From CAZDBA01 sp964503615 (lineage in GTDB: Bacteria; Planctomycetota; Planctomycetia; Pirellulales; Pirellulaceae): DNA of 25,696 nucleotides. Location of the stretch: positions 1 to 25,696 of the forward strand of contig CAZDBA010000063.1 in NCBI GenBank assembly GCA_964503615.1. Reading direction: 5' to 3'. This document shows, piece after piece, positions 7,495 through 16,416 of this stretch. A model generated the notes under the pieces. The model did no database searches. It saw only the letters and a list, made by a program, of their open reading frames with translations, and was not told the origin of the DNA. A program made the translations under genes and the position numbers. Positions within the stretch are counted from its first letter, which is position 1. Every line of letters begins with the position of its first letter.

Positions 7495-8493
7495 ATGCAG
7501 TCAATCGAAAGTATCATCTGGAATTGGACCGTTAGAAAAGGCGTTTTAGCCGTGGTTATCGTTTTGGGAGGGCTCGTCTTCGTCAACGGCCAAATGGTCG
7601 GATCCCGAGGAGGCGTCAATCAAGGGCACTTTCAGGGTCAGGGTTTTGAAAACTACTCGCACATGGGGCAGCCAAACCACCAATCGCCTCCAGCAAACGA
7701 CAGACTGATTGAGTATGTGACAATCGACGCGGATGTGGAACTGCGACTCAAACCGGACCAAATCCGAATTATTCTCGGTATCGCTGAACGCGCGGAGACT
7801 TCTACCGAATGCGAACAGAAGGTCTTTGCGAAAATCGAACAACTCAATGCAGCATTTCAGGAACTGGGCGTTGCGGAGTCGGACATTGTCGACGACTTTA
7901 TCGCCATTTTGCCCAGGTATCGTTTCGACCTTGAAACCATGCAAGGTCAAAACGTTGCTGTTGAAAAATTGGATGGTTACAACATCCAATCGAACTTGCA
8001 TGTGAAAGTTGCAAATGAAAAAGAAGCGATGAACGTGATTCGTGCCGCTTTTAAATTGGGAGTTGCGAACCTGATCGGAGTCGACTACTGGAGCAAAGAA
8101 TTGGAAGAGACTAAGAAGAAAGCATTCGAACAAGCGGTAGCCGACGCTAAATCGAAAGCCAAATTTCTGCTAGGAGAAACTTTCGATCAGCTTCCAACCC
8201 CGATCAACGTTACCGAAAACACGCACGTGATTATGCCGGACGGACTCTATGCTTCTTTTGCAAATTCCTACGACTCGGAAATTACTAACACATACCACCG
8301 CGATCGCAACGTTCCGGTAGTCAAGATGTTTCGCCCCAAGAACACGTATTACAAAGGTCACTTTGAAGATGCTGGTCGTGTTCCAGACGAAATTGCGATG
8401 AGCCCAGAGATTCATATCGTCTCTAGCGTCAGCTTGTTCTACGCGACTCCTGTGGCCAAAGAATACCGCGAGTTGGCTGGAGCCTTAGAGTAA
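7495..8493 (+). CDS. SIMPL (DUF541) domain protein, membrane-anchored or exported
   Basis: 332 residues. GGGAG just before ATG 7495 decides the start; an in-frame TTG at 7483 would overlap that site. Residues about 13-33 form a hydrophobic segment (GVLAVVIVLGGLVFVNG) that is an uncleaved anchor or signal peptide. A Gly/Gln/His-rich linker follows (about 37-66). From about 75 comes a SIMPL domain: a strand with LRLKPDQIRIILGI, helix CEQKVFAKIEQLNAAF, then LGVAESDIVDDFIAILPRY, the YNIQSNLHVKV strand and a second helix-rich half with KKKAFEQAVADAKSKAKFLLGE. SIMPL proteins are envelope proteins of largely unknown role; this assignment rests on overall pattern. It is divergent from the rhomboid gene and convergent with the next gene. 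Confidence 0.85.
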   Translation: MQSIESIIWNWTVRKGVLAVVIVLGGLVFVNGQMVGSRGGVNQGHFQGQGFENYSHMGQPNHQSPPANDRLIEYVTIDADVELRLKPDQIRIILGIAERAETSTECEQKVFAKIEQLNAAFQELGVAESDIVDDFIAILPRYRFDLETMQGQNVAVEKLDGYNIQSNLHVKVANEKEAMNVIRAAFKLGVANLIGVDYWSKELEETKKKAFEQAVADAKSKAKFLLGETFDQLPTPINVTENTHVIMPDGLYASFANSYDSEITNTYHRDRNVPVVKMFRPKNTYYKGHFEDAGRVPDEIAMSPEIHIVSSVSLFYATPVAKEYRELAGALE

Positions 8494-8588
8494 GGACGGA
8501 ATCGGGTAGTCGATGTATGTCACCAGGCTTCAGGCGAATTCCCTTGGGGCTCCTGAACTCTGGCGAGCCCAGCTACGTACCCAATGCC

Positions 8589-10217
8589 CTAGCGACTCTT
8601 TTTGCGAATATCAGCTTCGAGTTTCTCGATTCTGCGTTGCAGGGCTTCTGCCTCAGCCTGCTTTACAGCCAACTCTTGTGCAATCAAAGCGACATCACGC
8701 TTGAGATTGGTTTCGTCCATTTGCAGTTTGCCAATGATCTCTTGACGTTCCGCCTCTTGAGCTTGAAGGTTTGCATTGGTCTTTAGAGAAACTTGCATAT
8801 CGACCTCGATCGCCAGCGTTGCTTTATTCAACTCCTCAATCTGGGATTCGTAGTCTCTCAACATCTGCGGAAAATCATAAATTCGCCGTACAAAGATCTT
8901 GTCTAACTCCTTAACCGAAATCGATTCATCCCGCTTTGCTAACGCTTGGATCTGAGTCAAATCCTCTCGGCTGTAGCCGCTTTCTGCGTTGACCTCATCG
9001 ATCAGAACGATGTCCCCCTTTTTGAAACGGACATCATCGCTCTTTTCATTATGTAACGACTTGTCAAGCGCCTGCCCTGTCACCGAGAAAGCACCTTCAT
9101 CTTCAACATTGCCATCGTCATCAACCAGAAACGGGAAATCAGCATCAGCAGTAAATTCCAGCTTGAGAAACGTTTCTTCGGGGTCCGCTTTGAAGTCACC
9201 CGATTGTCGTTCGGCGGCTTGCTCAATCCACTTTTCAATTCGTCCCAGGCTCATTCCATCAAAGCAGATTCGATCAATAAACCGCTCGTAATCTATTCTT
9301 GCGGCACGAGCTATTTCGTTTTCTGGATTGTTAAAATCAAAGCCAAGTCTAGCCGGGCTCATCAAATCCTCTAACTGTCGGCGAAACTTTGTAATCTCTT
9401 CGTCTTTCAAATCGTCCGACGTAGGATCGAACCTGTCCCCCAGGAAAACACCATGCCCATCGGCTGGCATCCTTTCAAAGAGCGTCCAAGTCACTCCTTC
9501 TCCAACATTATCAAGGCCCGATCTACTTACCGTAAACACAGGCTCCAAAGTCAAAGTTTCAGCAGTCTCATCAATCACTCGCAGTGCGCCAATGAAAGTC
9601 GTTGGTACGATGTACTTTTCCTTTCCAAACACCGAATCAACGAAAGCGTACAACTCACGCCCCCTCAGAGACGAGGAACTATCTTCCGCCGCGCTGCCCT
9701 CGGGGCGTGGGGTTTGGAATTGGAAGACGCGATTTTGGCCTACTGCCGAAGGAGTACCGCTTTTCCAAATATCACCACGACCATACTGTTGTAAATTATA
9801 ACGTTCGCTGAGACCACGAAGACAATTCGGGCTGTAGGTAAGACTGTTAGGCGATCCAAACTCTGCATACTTCGCTTGGCTTTCCAGAGCAAAGCGAGTC
9901 TTGTTGTCCGAGATCCCATCGCCATCAGCATCCGGTCCATTACTCTTACCTTCAACATCTGCATCGATTGCATCATCAATCCCATCATTGTCAGAATCGA
10001 TGCTCAGACCGAATGCCTCCATCTCGGTCGTCTTGACCAACGCAAGCGCTTTAGAGCGGCGATCCAAAACCTGAGACAAAGCAATACAAGCCGCTACGCC
10101 AGCGATGTAACACAGGATCAAAAAGACAATGTTTGACCAGTGCCAATTCTTCGCCGAAAGTACGCAAAATACGACCAGCAAAATAAACAAAAGAGAGATG
10201 ACAATGATTGGGATCAT
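8589..10217 (-). CDS. Two-TM protein with Asp-rich calcium-type repeats and coiled coil
   Basis: 542 residues, not assigned to a named family. Two hydrophobic helices (about 2-20 and 28-50) form an N-terminal hairpin anchor. Directly after them is an acidic stretch with two DxDxDGxxD units, at D74-D81 (IDSDNDGIDD) and D96-D104 (PDADGDGISD), the pattern of thrombospondin type-3-like calcium-binding repeats. The middle (about 130-450) is mixed alpha/beta with no catalytic motif seen. The last about 90 residues (from about 452) form a continuous Glu/Lys/Gln-rich heptad-like coiled coil ending in basic KKSR. Topology is uncertain: calcium-type repeats suggest the large domain is outside the cytoplasm. 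It is divergent from the TolC-like gene across 419 bases, so the two may share regulation; a link to the export machine is only a possibility. Confidence 0.8.
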   Translation of the reverse strand: MIPIIVISLLFILLVVFCVLSAKNWHWSNIVFLILCYIAGVAACIALSQVLDRRSKALALVKTTEMEAFGLSIDSDNDGIDDAIDADVEGKSNGPDADGDGISDNKTRFALESQAKYAEFGSPNSLTYSPNCLRGLSERYNLQQYGRGDIWKSGTPSAVGQNRVFQFQTPRPEGSAAEDSSSSLRGRELYAFVDSVFGKEKYIVPTTFIGALRVIDETAETLTLEPVFTVSRSGLDNVGEGVTWTLFERMPADGHGVFLGDRFDPTSDDLKDEEITKFRRQLEDLMSPARLGFDFNNPENEIARAARIDYERFIDRICFDGMSLGRIEKWIEQAAERQSGDFKADPEETFLKLEFTADADFPFLVDDDGNVEDEGAFSVTGQALDKSLHNEKSDDVRFKKGDIVLIDEVNAESGYSREDLTQIQALAKRDESISVKELDKIFVRRIYDFPQMLRDYESQIEELNKATLAIEVDMQVSLKTNANLQAQEAERQEIIGKLQMDETNLKRDVALIAQELAVKQAEAEALQRRIEKLEADIRKKSR

Positions 10218-10636
10218 GGCGATTCAGATCAGAATTGAGTTGTTTAGAAAACTCGGTTGTTAGTTGGCAAGAGGCAGCACTCACTCCCGCAAAACGCTTG
10301 ACAATCAAAAAGCCCCTTAAGAGTCCCTTATCGAATCAGACAGCCTCGGGTTTTAAAGGCTCAAACTGCTGCTCAATGATAAATTGGGCAATATAGATCG
10401 TCAAGTTTTGAGATCGGCAATATGGACCTAAATAAGCCACGTTTCTTTTCGATTTACGTGCGGCTGGCAAATCCGAACCATTCACCCAAGATTCCTTTCA
10501 TTCGCTCAAGATTAGCTCCTTATATCCCCGAGATTTGTAATAACAAGAAAAATAGTTTCATTTTGCTGAACTACTCAAACTCTCAAAATCCGTACAACCC
10601 GACCGGACAATTGAGACACGTTGATGGGAGTTGTTC
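10218..10636. other. Divergent intergenic region upstream of the TolC-like gene
   Basis: 419 bases between the two-TM protein (minus) and the TolC-like gene (plus). TTGACA occurs at 10298-10303 but has no good -10 at the right distance. GGCAATAT is repeated at 10387-10394 and 10416-10423, with AGATCG beside each copy. Short open frames here (10208-10396 and 10422-10643) have unlikely compositions and no ribosome binding site, so they are not called. No promoter can be assigned confidently. Confidence 0.5.
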
Positions 10637-13522
10637 GTGGTGACCCAGACCCGAACCCGCTTTCCTGTTCTGCTACTGTTGCTTTGTGCGATGATCATCG
10701 CCGGTTGCCACCGGGGGTTTTATCGAAGGCAAGCAGACGCAGAAGCAGTCAGGCTTATTAGTGAGAAAACAACCGATGCACGGTGGCAATCCGCGACCGG
10801 TGATATCTCCATCGATCCCCAATCGCGGATGTTCGATCCGTTTTCGCAGGATCATCCGCCGATGCCCAAGGATGACCCGGCATCACACCAATTCTTGCAC
10901 ACAGTGGATGGGCGTCCTGGCTATCCGCAGTGGCATGCCAATGGCGATACCAATTTTGCCGAGAACCCTGAGTGGCTTGCTTACCTTCCAACCAATGAAG
11001 ACGGTAAAGTCGTCATCGACCTGGAACGTGCGGTTGATCTGGCTTACATACATTCGTCGGTCTATCAACAACAAAAGGAAACGCTCTACCTCTCCGCCCT
11101 GGATGTTTCGCTGGAACGATTCGATTTTGATGGACAAGCGAACTGGGGCTGGAACACTTTGTTCAGCACTCAAGGCCGTTTGGCACCTGGCGGTTCTTCT
11201 TCAACGCTCTCCCGATCTTTGGGTGTTGAGAACGGCGGTTTGAACTGGCAGAAATTGGGCATTACCGGAACCAGTTTTGCCGTCGGGATCGCGAACACGA
11301 TCCTTTGGAACTTTGCCGGAAGCAGTAATCAATCGGCAACTTCATTGATCGACTTTTCAATTATTCAGCCCTTCCTGCGAGATGCCGGACGGGAACGGAT
11401 CCTTGAGGCGTTGACTCAATCGGAGCGAACACTACTGGCCAACGTTCGACAGATAGACCGTTTTCGTCGTGGATTCTACATGCAAGTTGCCGTAGGCCGC
11501 GGACCGGGCCTGGGACCGGGAGGTAACTTTTTGAATCAGCCCGCCGGCGCGTCTGGGCCGGGAGGGTTTATTGGATTGCTGCAACAGCGGCAACAAATTC
11601 GCAACCAGGAGTTTGCCGTTCGCCAGTTCGAAAACGTGCTTGGTCAGTTTCGTGAGCTGTTTCAGCGGGACCGAATTGACTCATTGCAAAGAGTCCAAAT
11701 TGAAACTCAGCTTTACGACTCACAACAAGCCCTACTCAGCCTGCGCCTCAATTATCTCGATGGCTTGGACGACTTCAAACAAACACTCGGCATCCCGCCC
11801 CACATCGAAGTTGTTATTGATGACTCCTATCTGGATCGGTTCGAGTTGATTTCCAATGGAATCAACGATCGACAGGTGATGTTGGACATACTACGTAACG
11901 AAACAGGCTCAGCACTGGTCAGCTTGGGCGATCTTTTGCCAGCGGTCGAACCGGCGACCGACCAGGAACTCGCGGAGATGGAAGACTTTCGACGCCGGGC
12001 TTACCAAAGAGCATTGGAAAAAGGCGGTAGAAAAGATTTCGCAGACGCTGACGAGCTGAATTCTCAGGTCGAATCGATCTTGCCTTTCATCGAGCAGGCA
12101 ATGCAGACGATCGAGACCATTCAGAATGACGACTTGGCAGAAATCAAAAACGACTTTCGACGACTCGAATCTTCGCGCGTCGAGCGAATCGAGTACCTTG
12201 CGGAGCTACGGAAATTTATCGACTCCGGACGGCTCAGCCAACTGGGTGAAATCGAGCGATCATTACTCAGTGCCGAATCGTTGGTCAGTCTGGAAGACAC
12301 CCCTGACGAAAGAGGGGGCGTCAAAGCTGGCTTGAGCACTCAATTAGAACGAACGTTAGAAAAAGTCGCAGCAGTTGAAAAGACTTTGGAAGAAATCCAA
12401 GCTCAGGTCACCAACTTTGCCAACCTTCGACAGGAATTGAACGACAAAGAACTTTACCGGCTGTTGCAAACCCGTATCATCCGAGCGATTCCAAAACAAC
12501 TGACCGAGCTTTACAACAACGTCCTTGAATTGTCTCTAATCCAGGCGCAAGCTCGCGCGAACTCGATCTCGCTTTCGAACATCGACCTCGAAGCGGCCAA
12601 GGCGCTTGAGATCGCTCGATGTTTTCGATTGGACTGGATGAACGCCCGAGCCGCATTGGTCGATTCATGGCGTCAAATCGAGTTTTCGGCCGACCAACTG
12701 GAAAGCCAACTCGACTTGGTCTTTGAGGGTAGTATCGGGAACTTTGGTGACAATCCGTTCAGCCTTCGCACCGAGGCAGGAACGTTCAGTGCCGGACTGC
12801 GCTTCGATTCGCCACTGGTAAGACAGGCCGAGCGAAACGACTACCGTGAGACTTTGATCCAGTACCAACAGGCTCGCCGAAGCTATTACCTGTTCGAAGA
12901 CGAAGTCAATCGAAACCTTCGCGCCTCGTTGCGAGGGATCGACTTGAACAAAATCCTGTTCGAGCTCAACCGGCGCAGTGTTCAAGTGCAAATCGAGCAA
13001 GTCGAACAGGCGCGGTTGCGTTTGGAAGAGCCGGGTCAAAACCAGTCTGGAGGAGGGCTCAGCAATACCGTTGCTCAAGACCTCTTACGCGCGATCCTGG
13101 GTTTACAAGACACCCAGAACCAATACCTCAACGTTTGGGTCTCTTACGAAGTCGCCCGACGGAATCTGGACTTTGATCTGGGAACCATGCAAGTCGACCA
13201 AACGGGCAGGTGGATCGACCCCGGAGATATCGACGAAACGATCGGATACCGACTCGCTCACCAGTTGGGTCTGGACACCAGTTGTCTGGATTCCGGCCTG
13301 GGCAATGTCCTTCGCCGCTCACTCGATTCGGAAGTACTGTCAGAGATAGAGCCTTTGCCCTTTGAGACTGAGGAAGATTTTAGCACTGAACCCAGCCAAT
13401 CGAGTCCGCCAACCGGCCAGCCGAACGGAGAGACCGACAATACCTCACAAGATATTCAAGAGTGGCCAAGTGATTTACTTCCCGACCTGGATCTGTCTGC
13501 TCCTCCCAAGCCGACAAATTAG
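10637..13522 (+). CDS. Very large TolC-family outer-membrane lipoprotein
   Basis: About 961 residues; E. coli TolC is about 490. GGGAG at 10626-10630 is too close for the TTG at 10631, so GTG 10637 (or 10640) is the likely start. The signal sequence ends in a lipobox IIAGC (Cys about 24), as in OprM-type factors. After a Pro-rich linker, the first TolC half begins near 125 (IDLERAVDLAYIHSSVYQQQKE) with an amphipathic strand region at about 165-245 and long helices to about 420. Residues about 425-655 are an almost purely helical, charged insert with heptad-like runs. The second half follows: EIARCFRLDWMNARAALVDSWRQ, strands around 695-728, helices 735-850. The last about 55 residues are Pro/Ser/Glu-rich. 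It should form the outer-membrane channel for the adaptor/ABC genes 322 bases downstream. Confidence 0.88.
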   Translation: MVTQTRTRFPVLLLLLCAMIIAGCHRGFYRRQADAEAVRLISEKTTDARWQSATGDISIDPQSRMFDPFSQDHPPMPKDDPASHQFLHTVDGRPGYPQWHANGDTNFAENPEWLAYLPTNEDGKVVIDLERAVDLAYIHSSVYQQQKETLYLSALDVSLERFDFDGQANWGWNTLFSTQGRLAPGGSSSTLSRSLGVENGGLNWQKLGITGTSFAVGIANTILWNFAGSSNQSATSLIDFSIIQPFLRDAGRERILEALTQSERTLLANVRQIDRFRRGFYMQVAVGRGPGLGPGGNFLNQPAGASGPGGFIGLLQQRQQIRNQEFAVRQFENVLGQFRELFQRDRIDSLQRVQIETQLYDSQQALLSLRLNYLDGLDDFKQTLGIPPHIEVVIDDSYLDRFELISNGINDRQVMLDILRNETGSALVSLGDLLPAVEPATDQELAEMEDFRRRAYQRALEKGGRKDFADADELNSQVESILPFIEQAMQTIETIQNDDLAEIKNDFRRLESSRVERIEYLAELRKFIDSGRLSQLGEIERSLLSAESLVSLEDTPDERGGVKAGLSTQLERTLEKVAAVEKTLEEIQAQVTNFANLRQELNDKELYRLLQTRIIRAIPKQLTELYNNVLELSLIQAQARANSISLSNIDLEAAKALEIARCFRLDWMNARAALVDSWRQIEFSADQLESQLDLVFEGSIGNFGDNPFSLRTEAGTFSAGLRFDSPLVRQAERNDYRETLIQYQQARRSYYLFEDEVNRNLRASLRGIDLNKILFELNRRSVQVQIEQVEQARLRLEEPGQNQSGGGLSNTVAQDLLRAILGLQDTQNQYLNVWVSYEVARRNLDFDLGTMQVDQTGRWIDPGDIDETIGYRLAHQLGLDTSCLDSGLGNVLRRSLDSEVLSEIEPLPFETEEDFSTEPSQSSPPTGQPNGETDNTSQDIQEWPSDLLPDLDLSAPPKPTN

Positions 13523-13844
13523 AGACGTTCAAATCTGAGCTGGATCTAAGCTGCATATCGGTAAAACCCCGACAAAACCGCGAATCGGACCGTGCCGACC
13601 TCTCTAATACGAAACCTCGCACTGTCATTGGGGTTTAAACTAGCTTGTATTCGAAGAAATCAAAGTAAAGACGTTAGCGGTTACCTCGTCTACAATTACT
13701 GCGGTGAATAGAAACGTATCGAGATTAACCGATACACTAACCCAATGCTCTAACGCTCCAAATCGGCTTGGAACTTCTCTCACTAGCAGATAGCTTTCAC
13801 ACCTGTCGGCTCTTGCGCCGCCCTAAACTTTTCACAGGCCAAAG
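13523..13844. other. Intergenic region between TolC-like and adaptor genes
   Basis: 322 bases on the same strand. No T-run hairpin follows the TolC-like gene. A 6-bp inverted repeat GTATCG/CGATAC (13716-13721, 13730-13735; 8-base spacer) lies about 110 bases before the adaptor ATG and could be an operator or chance. No strong -35/-10 pair was found, so it is open whether the adaptor operon has its own promoter. Confidence 0.5.
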
Positions 13845-15635
13845 ATGCCAGAATCATACGCTTTGACAAACGCTTACACTCCTCGGCGCGGAGTCTCCAC
13901 GATAGCGGTCATAGGTGGCCTGATCGTATTAGCTCTAATCGGCGGCGGTATCTTTTTCTGGATCAATTCCAGCTCCTCAGACGACACGCTGATTCAGCCA
14001 ATTTTGGTGCAAGTCGAAAGAGGTGAATTCGCGTCACAGGTACTGGATCAGGGTGAAATTCAAAGTAGCGACAACGTCGAGATCCGTTGCCAAGTGAGAG
14101 CCAGAAACGGAGACGTTGGAGTGATCAAGCTCGTACCAGAAGGTGAAATCGTTTCCGCTGGTGATCTTTTGGTCGAACTCGATTCAACCTCATTCGAGAA
14201 AGAACTGGAACAACAAAAGGTAGCGGTTGCCACAGCTGAGACGGACGTAATCCGCGCCGAAGCGGACCACCAAGCCGCCGTCGCGACTTTGAAAGAATAC
14301 GAACAAGGCGTTTTTGTTGAACAACAAAAGACGATTCAAAACGAAGTCTTTGACGCTCAAGCCGAAATCTCAAACGCGCGACAGGAAATCACACAGGCCG
14401 AAGCCGTTCTGGAACACAGCAAGAAACTTCAGAACAAAGGATTCATTACCGACCAACAACTTGAGTCCGATACCTTCGCGGTTGAGCGTGCTCAGTTCGC
14501 TTTGCGACGTGCTGAAAATTCGCTTGACCTCGCAAATGAAAAACTCTCGGTACTGGAAAACATTACCCGCGAAAAAGAAGTCAACATTCTCCAAAGCGAC
14601 ATCCGCGCCGCAGAAGTCAGACTCAGGAATCAACGCGAGGCCAAGAAAGTCGAATTGACCAAAATGGCCGAGATCGAAGCACAAATCAAAAACTGCATCG
14701 TGAGTGTTCCTCCCGGAGTCGAAAAAGGCCAAGTCGTATACGGAAAAGAATACTCCCGCGGGCGAGAAGAATGGGTGCTGGAAGAGGGCGCGACCGTTCG
14801 CGAAAACCAGGTCATGATCCGTTTGCCTAACCCTAACAAAATGGAAGTCAAAGCGTTAGTCAACGAGCAAAGTATCACTCGCATCCGAAAACACCTGGAC
14901 GCAACCATTCGAGTCGATGCGTTGAGCGACGAATTGAAAGGAGTTGTGACCAACGTGAATCAGTATGCGGAATCCAGCCGCTACGGTTCGTCGATACGAA
15001 AGTATGCCGTCTACATCCGGATCCTGAATCCGCCGCCAACATTAAAACCTGGTATGAACGCTTCTTGCAGTATTCAAGTCGAATATCAACCTGATGTTCT
15101 GCGAGCTCCCGTTCAAACTGTTTATTCGTCCGGCGACAAGAATTTCTGCCTCGTGAAAAAAGGTGAGGATTGGGAAACCCGCGAGGTGATGATCGCCGAC
15201 GATAACTCCCAGTACCTCTGGGTTGAAGAGGGACTCAAGGAAGGCGAAGAACTTGTAATGAACCCAGGTGCTTACTTGCAACTGCTTAACTTGCCCGAGG
15301 TCCAACTGGAGGAAAAAATCGAACTCTCTGAGGAAGACCAGCAATACGCAGAAAAAGTCAAACAGGACAAACCAGCCGGATCTGGCACCTCCACCGAAGG
15401 TCGGCCCAAAGTTCAGGAAATTGTCACTCGATCTATGAAACGTTATGACACTAACTCCGATGGCAAAATCGACCGCTCAGAATCGGCTGCGGTCGAAGGC
15501 CGAACAAAAGATACGATCGCCCAAGCCGACAAAAATGGCGATGGCGAAATCACTCGGGTCGAATTGGAAGCAGCATTCAAAGCGCGGACTGGTCGCGCGC
15601 CCAAGAAAAGAGGCCCCGGCGAGGGCAAGCCGTGA
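13845..15635 (+). CDS. MacA/HlyD-type periplasmic adaptor with C-terminal EF-hand pair
   Basis: 596 residues. A single membrane anchor lies at about 18-42 (TIAVIGGLIVLALIGGGIFFWI). A split lipoyl-type domain begins around 75-105 (CQVRARNGDVGVIKLV, LVELDSTSFEKELEQ). A long alpha-hairpin of about 110-285 carries the tip-like segment LQNKGFITDQQLE. Beta-barrel and membrane-proximal domains follow to about 490 (MIRLPNPNKMEVKALVNE, LKPGMNASCSIQVEY). After a disordered linker come two canonical 12-residue EF-hand loops, 535-546 (DTNSDGKIDRSE) and 562-573 (DKNGDGEITRVE), then a basic Pro/Gly-rich tail. The adaptor links the ABC permease to the TolC-like channel. Its stop TGA overlaps the GTG start of the ATPase gene, indicating translational coupling. 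EF-hands are not part of standard MacA. Confidence 0.93.
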   Translation: MPESYALTNAYTPRRGVSTIAVIGGLIVLALIGGGIFFWINSSSSDDTLIQPILVQVERGEFASQVLDQGEIQSSDNVEIRCQVRARNGDVGVIKLVPEGEIVSAGDLLVELDSTSFEKELEQQKVAVATAETDVIRAEADHQAAVATLKEYEQGVFVEQQKTIQNEVFDAQAEISNARQEITQAEAVLEHSKKLQNKGFITDQQLESDTFAVERAQFALRRAENSLDLANEKLSVLENITREKEVNILQSDIRAAEVRLRNQREAKKVELTKMAEIEAQIKNCIVSVPPGVEKGQVVYGKEYSRGREEWVLEEGATVRENQVMIRLPNPNKMEVKALVNEQSITRIRKHLDATIRVDALSDELKGVVTNVNQYAESSRYGSSIRKYAVYIRILNPPPTLKPGMNASCSIQVEYQPDVLRAPVQTVYSSGDKNFCLVKKGEDWETREVMIADDNSQYLWVEEGLKEGEELVMNPGAYLQLLNLPEVQLEEKIELSEEDQQYAEKVKQDKPAGSGTSTEGRPKVQEIVTRSMKRYDTNSDGKIDRSESAAVEGRTKDTIAQADKNGDGEITRVELEAAFKARTGRAPKKRGPGEGKP

Positions 15636-16396
15636 CGAAACTGGCCGCCAGCATCCGCGAGCTTCAAAAGCACTACGTTCTCAAAAGTGAAACCGTCAGA
15701 GCACTGCGCGGAGTCTCGTTCGATGTTCCAGAAGGAGATTATATCGCGATCATGGGACCATCCGGTTCCGGGAAAAGCACGCTGCTTAATCTATTAGGTT
15801 GTCTCGACAAACCAACGTACGGTGCATTTCTGCTGGGCGACGACGACGTTGCGAACATGACCGATGATGAACTGTCCCATATTCGCGCTTCGCGGATCGG
15901 ATTCGTCTTTCAGTCCTACAACCTGATCCCCCAATTGACCGTCGTTGAAAATATCGAAGTACCCCTCTATTACCTCGGAAAACTCAACTCGAAATCGCGG
16001 GAACTGTGTAGAGACTTGGCCGCCATGGTGGGACTTGGCGATCGTTTGAACCATGTTCCGACACAGCTTTCCGGCGGACAACAACAACGTGTTGCGATCG
16101 CACGCAGCTTGGTCAACGATCCCTACTTCATTCTCGCCGACGAAGCCACGGGTAACCTCGACTCAGTTACCACCGAAGAGATTCTCGCGCTCTTTCAACG
16201 ATTGAACGACGAAGGGCGCACGATCATCATGGTAACCCATGAAGATGACGTCGCAGAACATGCCAAAAGGGTGATCCGGTTAAAAGACGGAGAAGTACAA
16301 ACAGACGAAGCGGTCGTTGACCGTAAAGTCTTCACGGTCGAAGAAATTGAGCAGATCGCCTCGAGCGCTCGCAAAAAAGAGGAGCCTGTTAGCTGA
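15632..16396 (+). CDS. ABC transporter ATP-binding protein (MacB/LolD type)
   Basis: 254 residues. It supplies ATP hydrolysis to the export complex at the inner membrane. All motifs are intact: Walker A GPSGSGKST (42-50), Q-loop Q94 in FQSYNLIPQLTVVENIEVPL, signature LSGGQ (146-150), Walker B FILADE with E171, D-loop GNLD and switch H203 in VTHEDD. The wording of these motifs is that of the MacB/LolD/FtsE group. GTG 15632 overlaps the adaptor stop codon by three bases. Unlike E. coli MacB, ATPase and permease are separate polypeptides. The C-terminal about 45 residues after the nucleotide domain are charged and helical. Confidence 0.96.
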   Translation: MTKLAASIRELQKHYVLKSETVRALRGVSFDVPEGDYIAIMGPSGSGKSTLLNLLGCLDKPTYGAFLLGDDDVANMTDDELSHIRASRIGFVFQSYNLIPQLTVVENIEVPLYYLGKLNSKSRELCRDLAAMVGLGDRLNHVPTQLSGGQQQRVAIARSLVNDPYFILADEATGNLDSVTTEEILALFQRLNDEGRTIIMVTHEDDVAEHAKRVIRLKDGEVQTDEAVVDRKVFTVEEIEQIASSARKKEEPVS

Positions 16397-16416
16397 AAGG
16401 CGACCGGATCTGCTCA

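Noticed and set aside
7296..7535. 79-aa frame overlapping the SIMPL gene start
   Set aside because: It runs into the SIMPL gene in another frame and lacks a ribosome site, while the SIMPL gene has a strong one.
8494..8588. Search for a terminator between the convergent SIMPL and two-TM genes
   Set aside because: Only a weak 6-bp pairing (TTCAGG/CCTGAA) without a T-run was found.
10422..10643. 73-aa plus-strand frame ending at the TolC-like start
   Set aside because: No ribosome site, Asn/Pro/Ser-rich random composition; overlap with the GTG start appears accidental.
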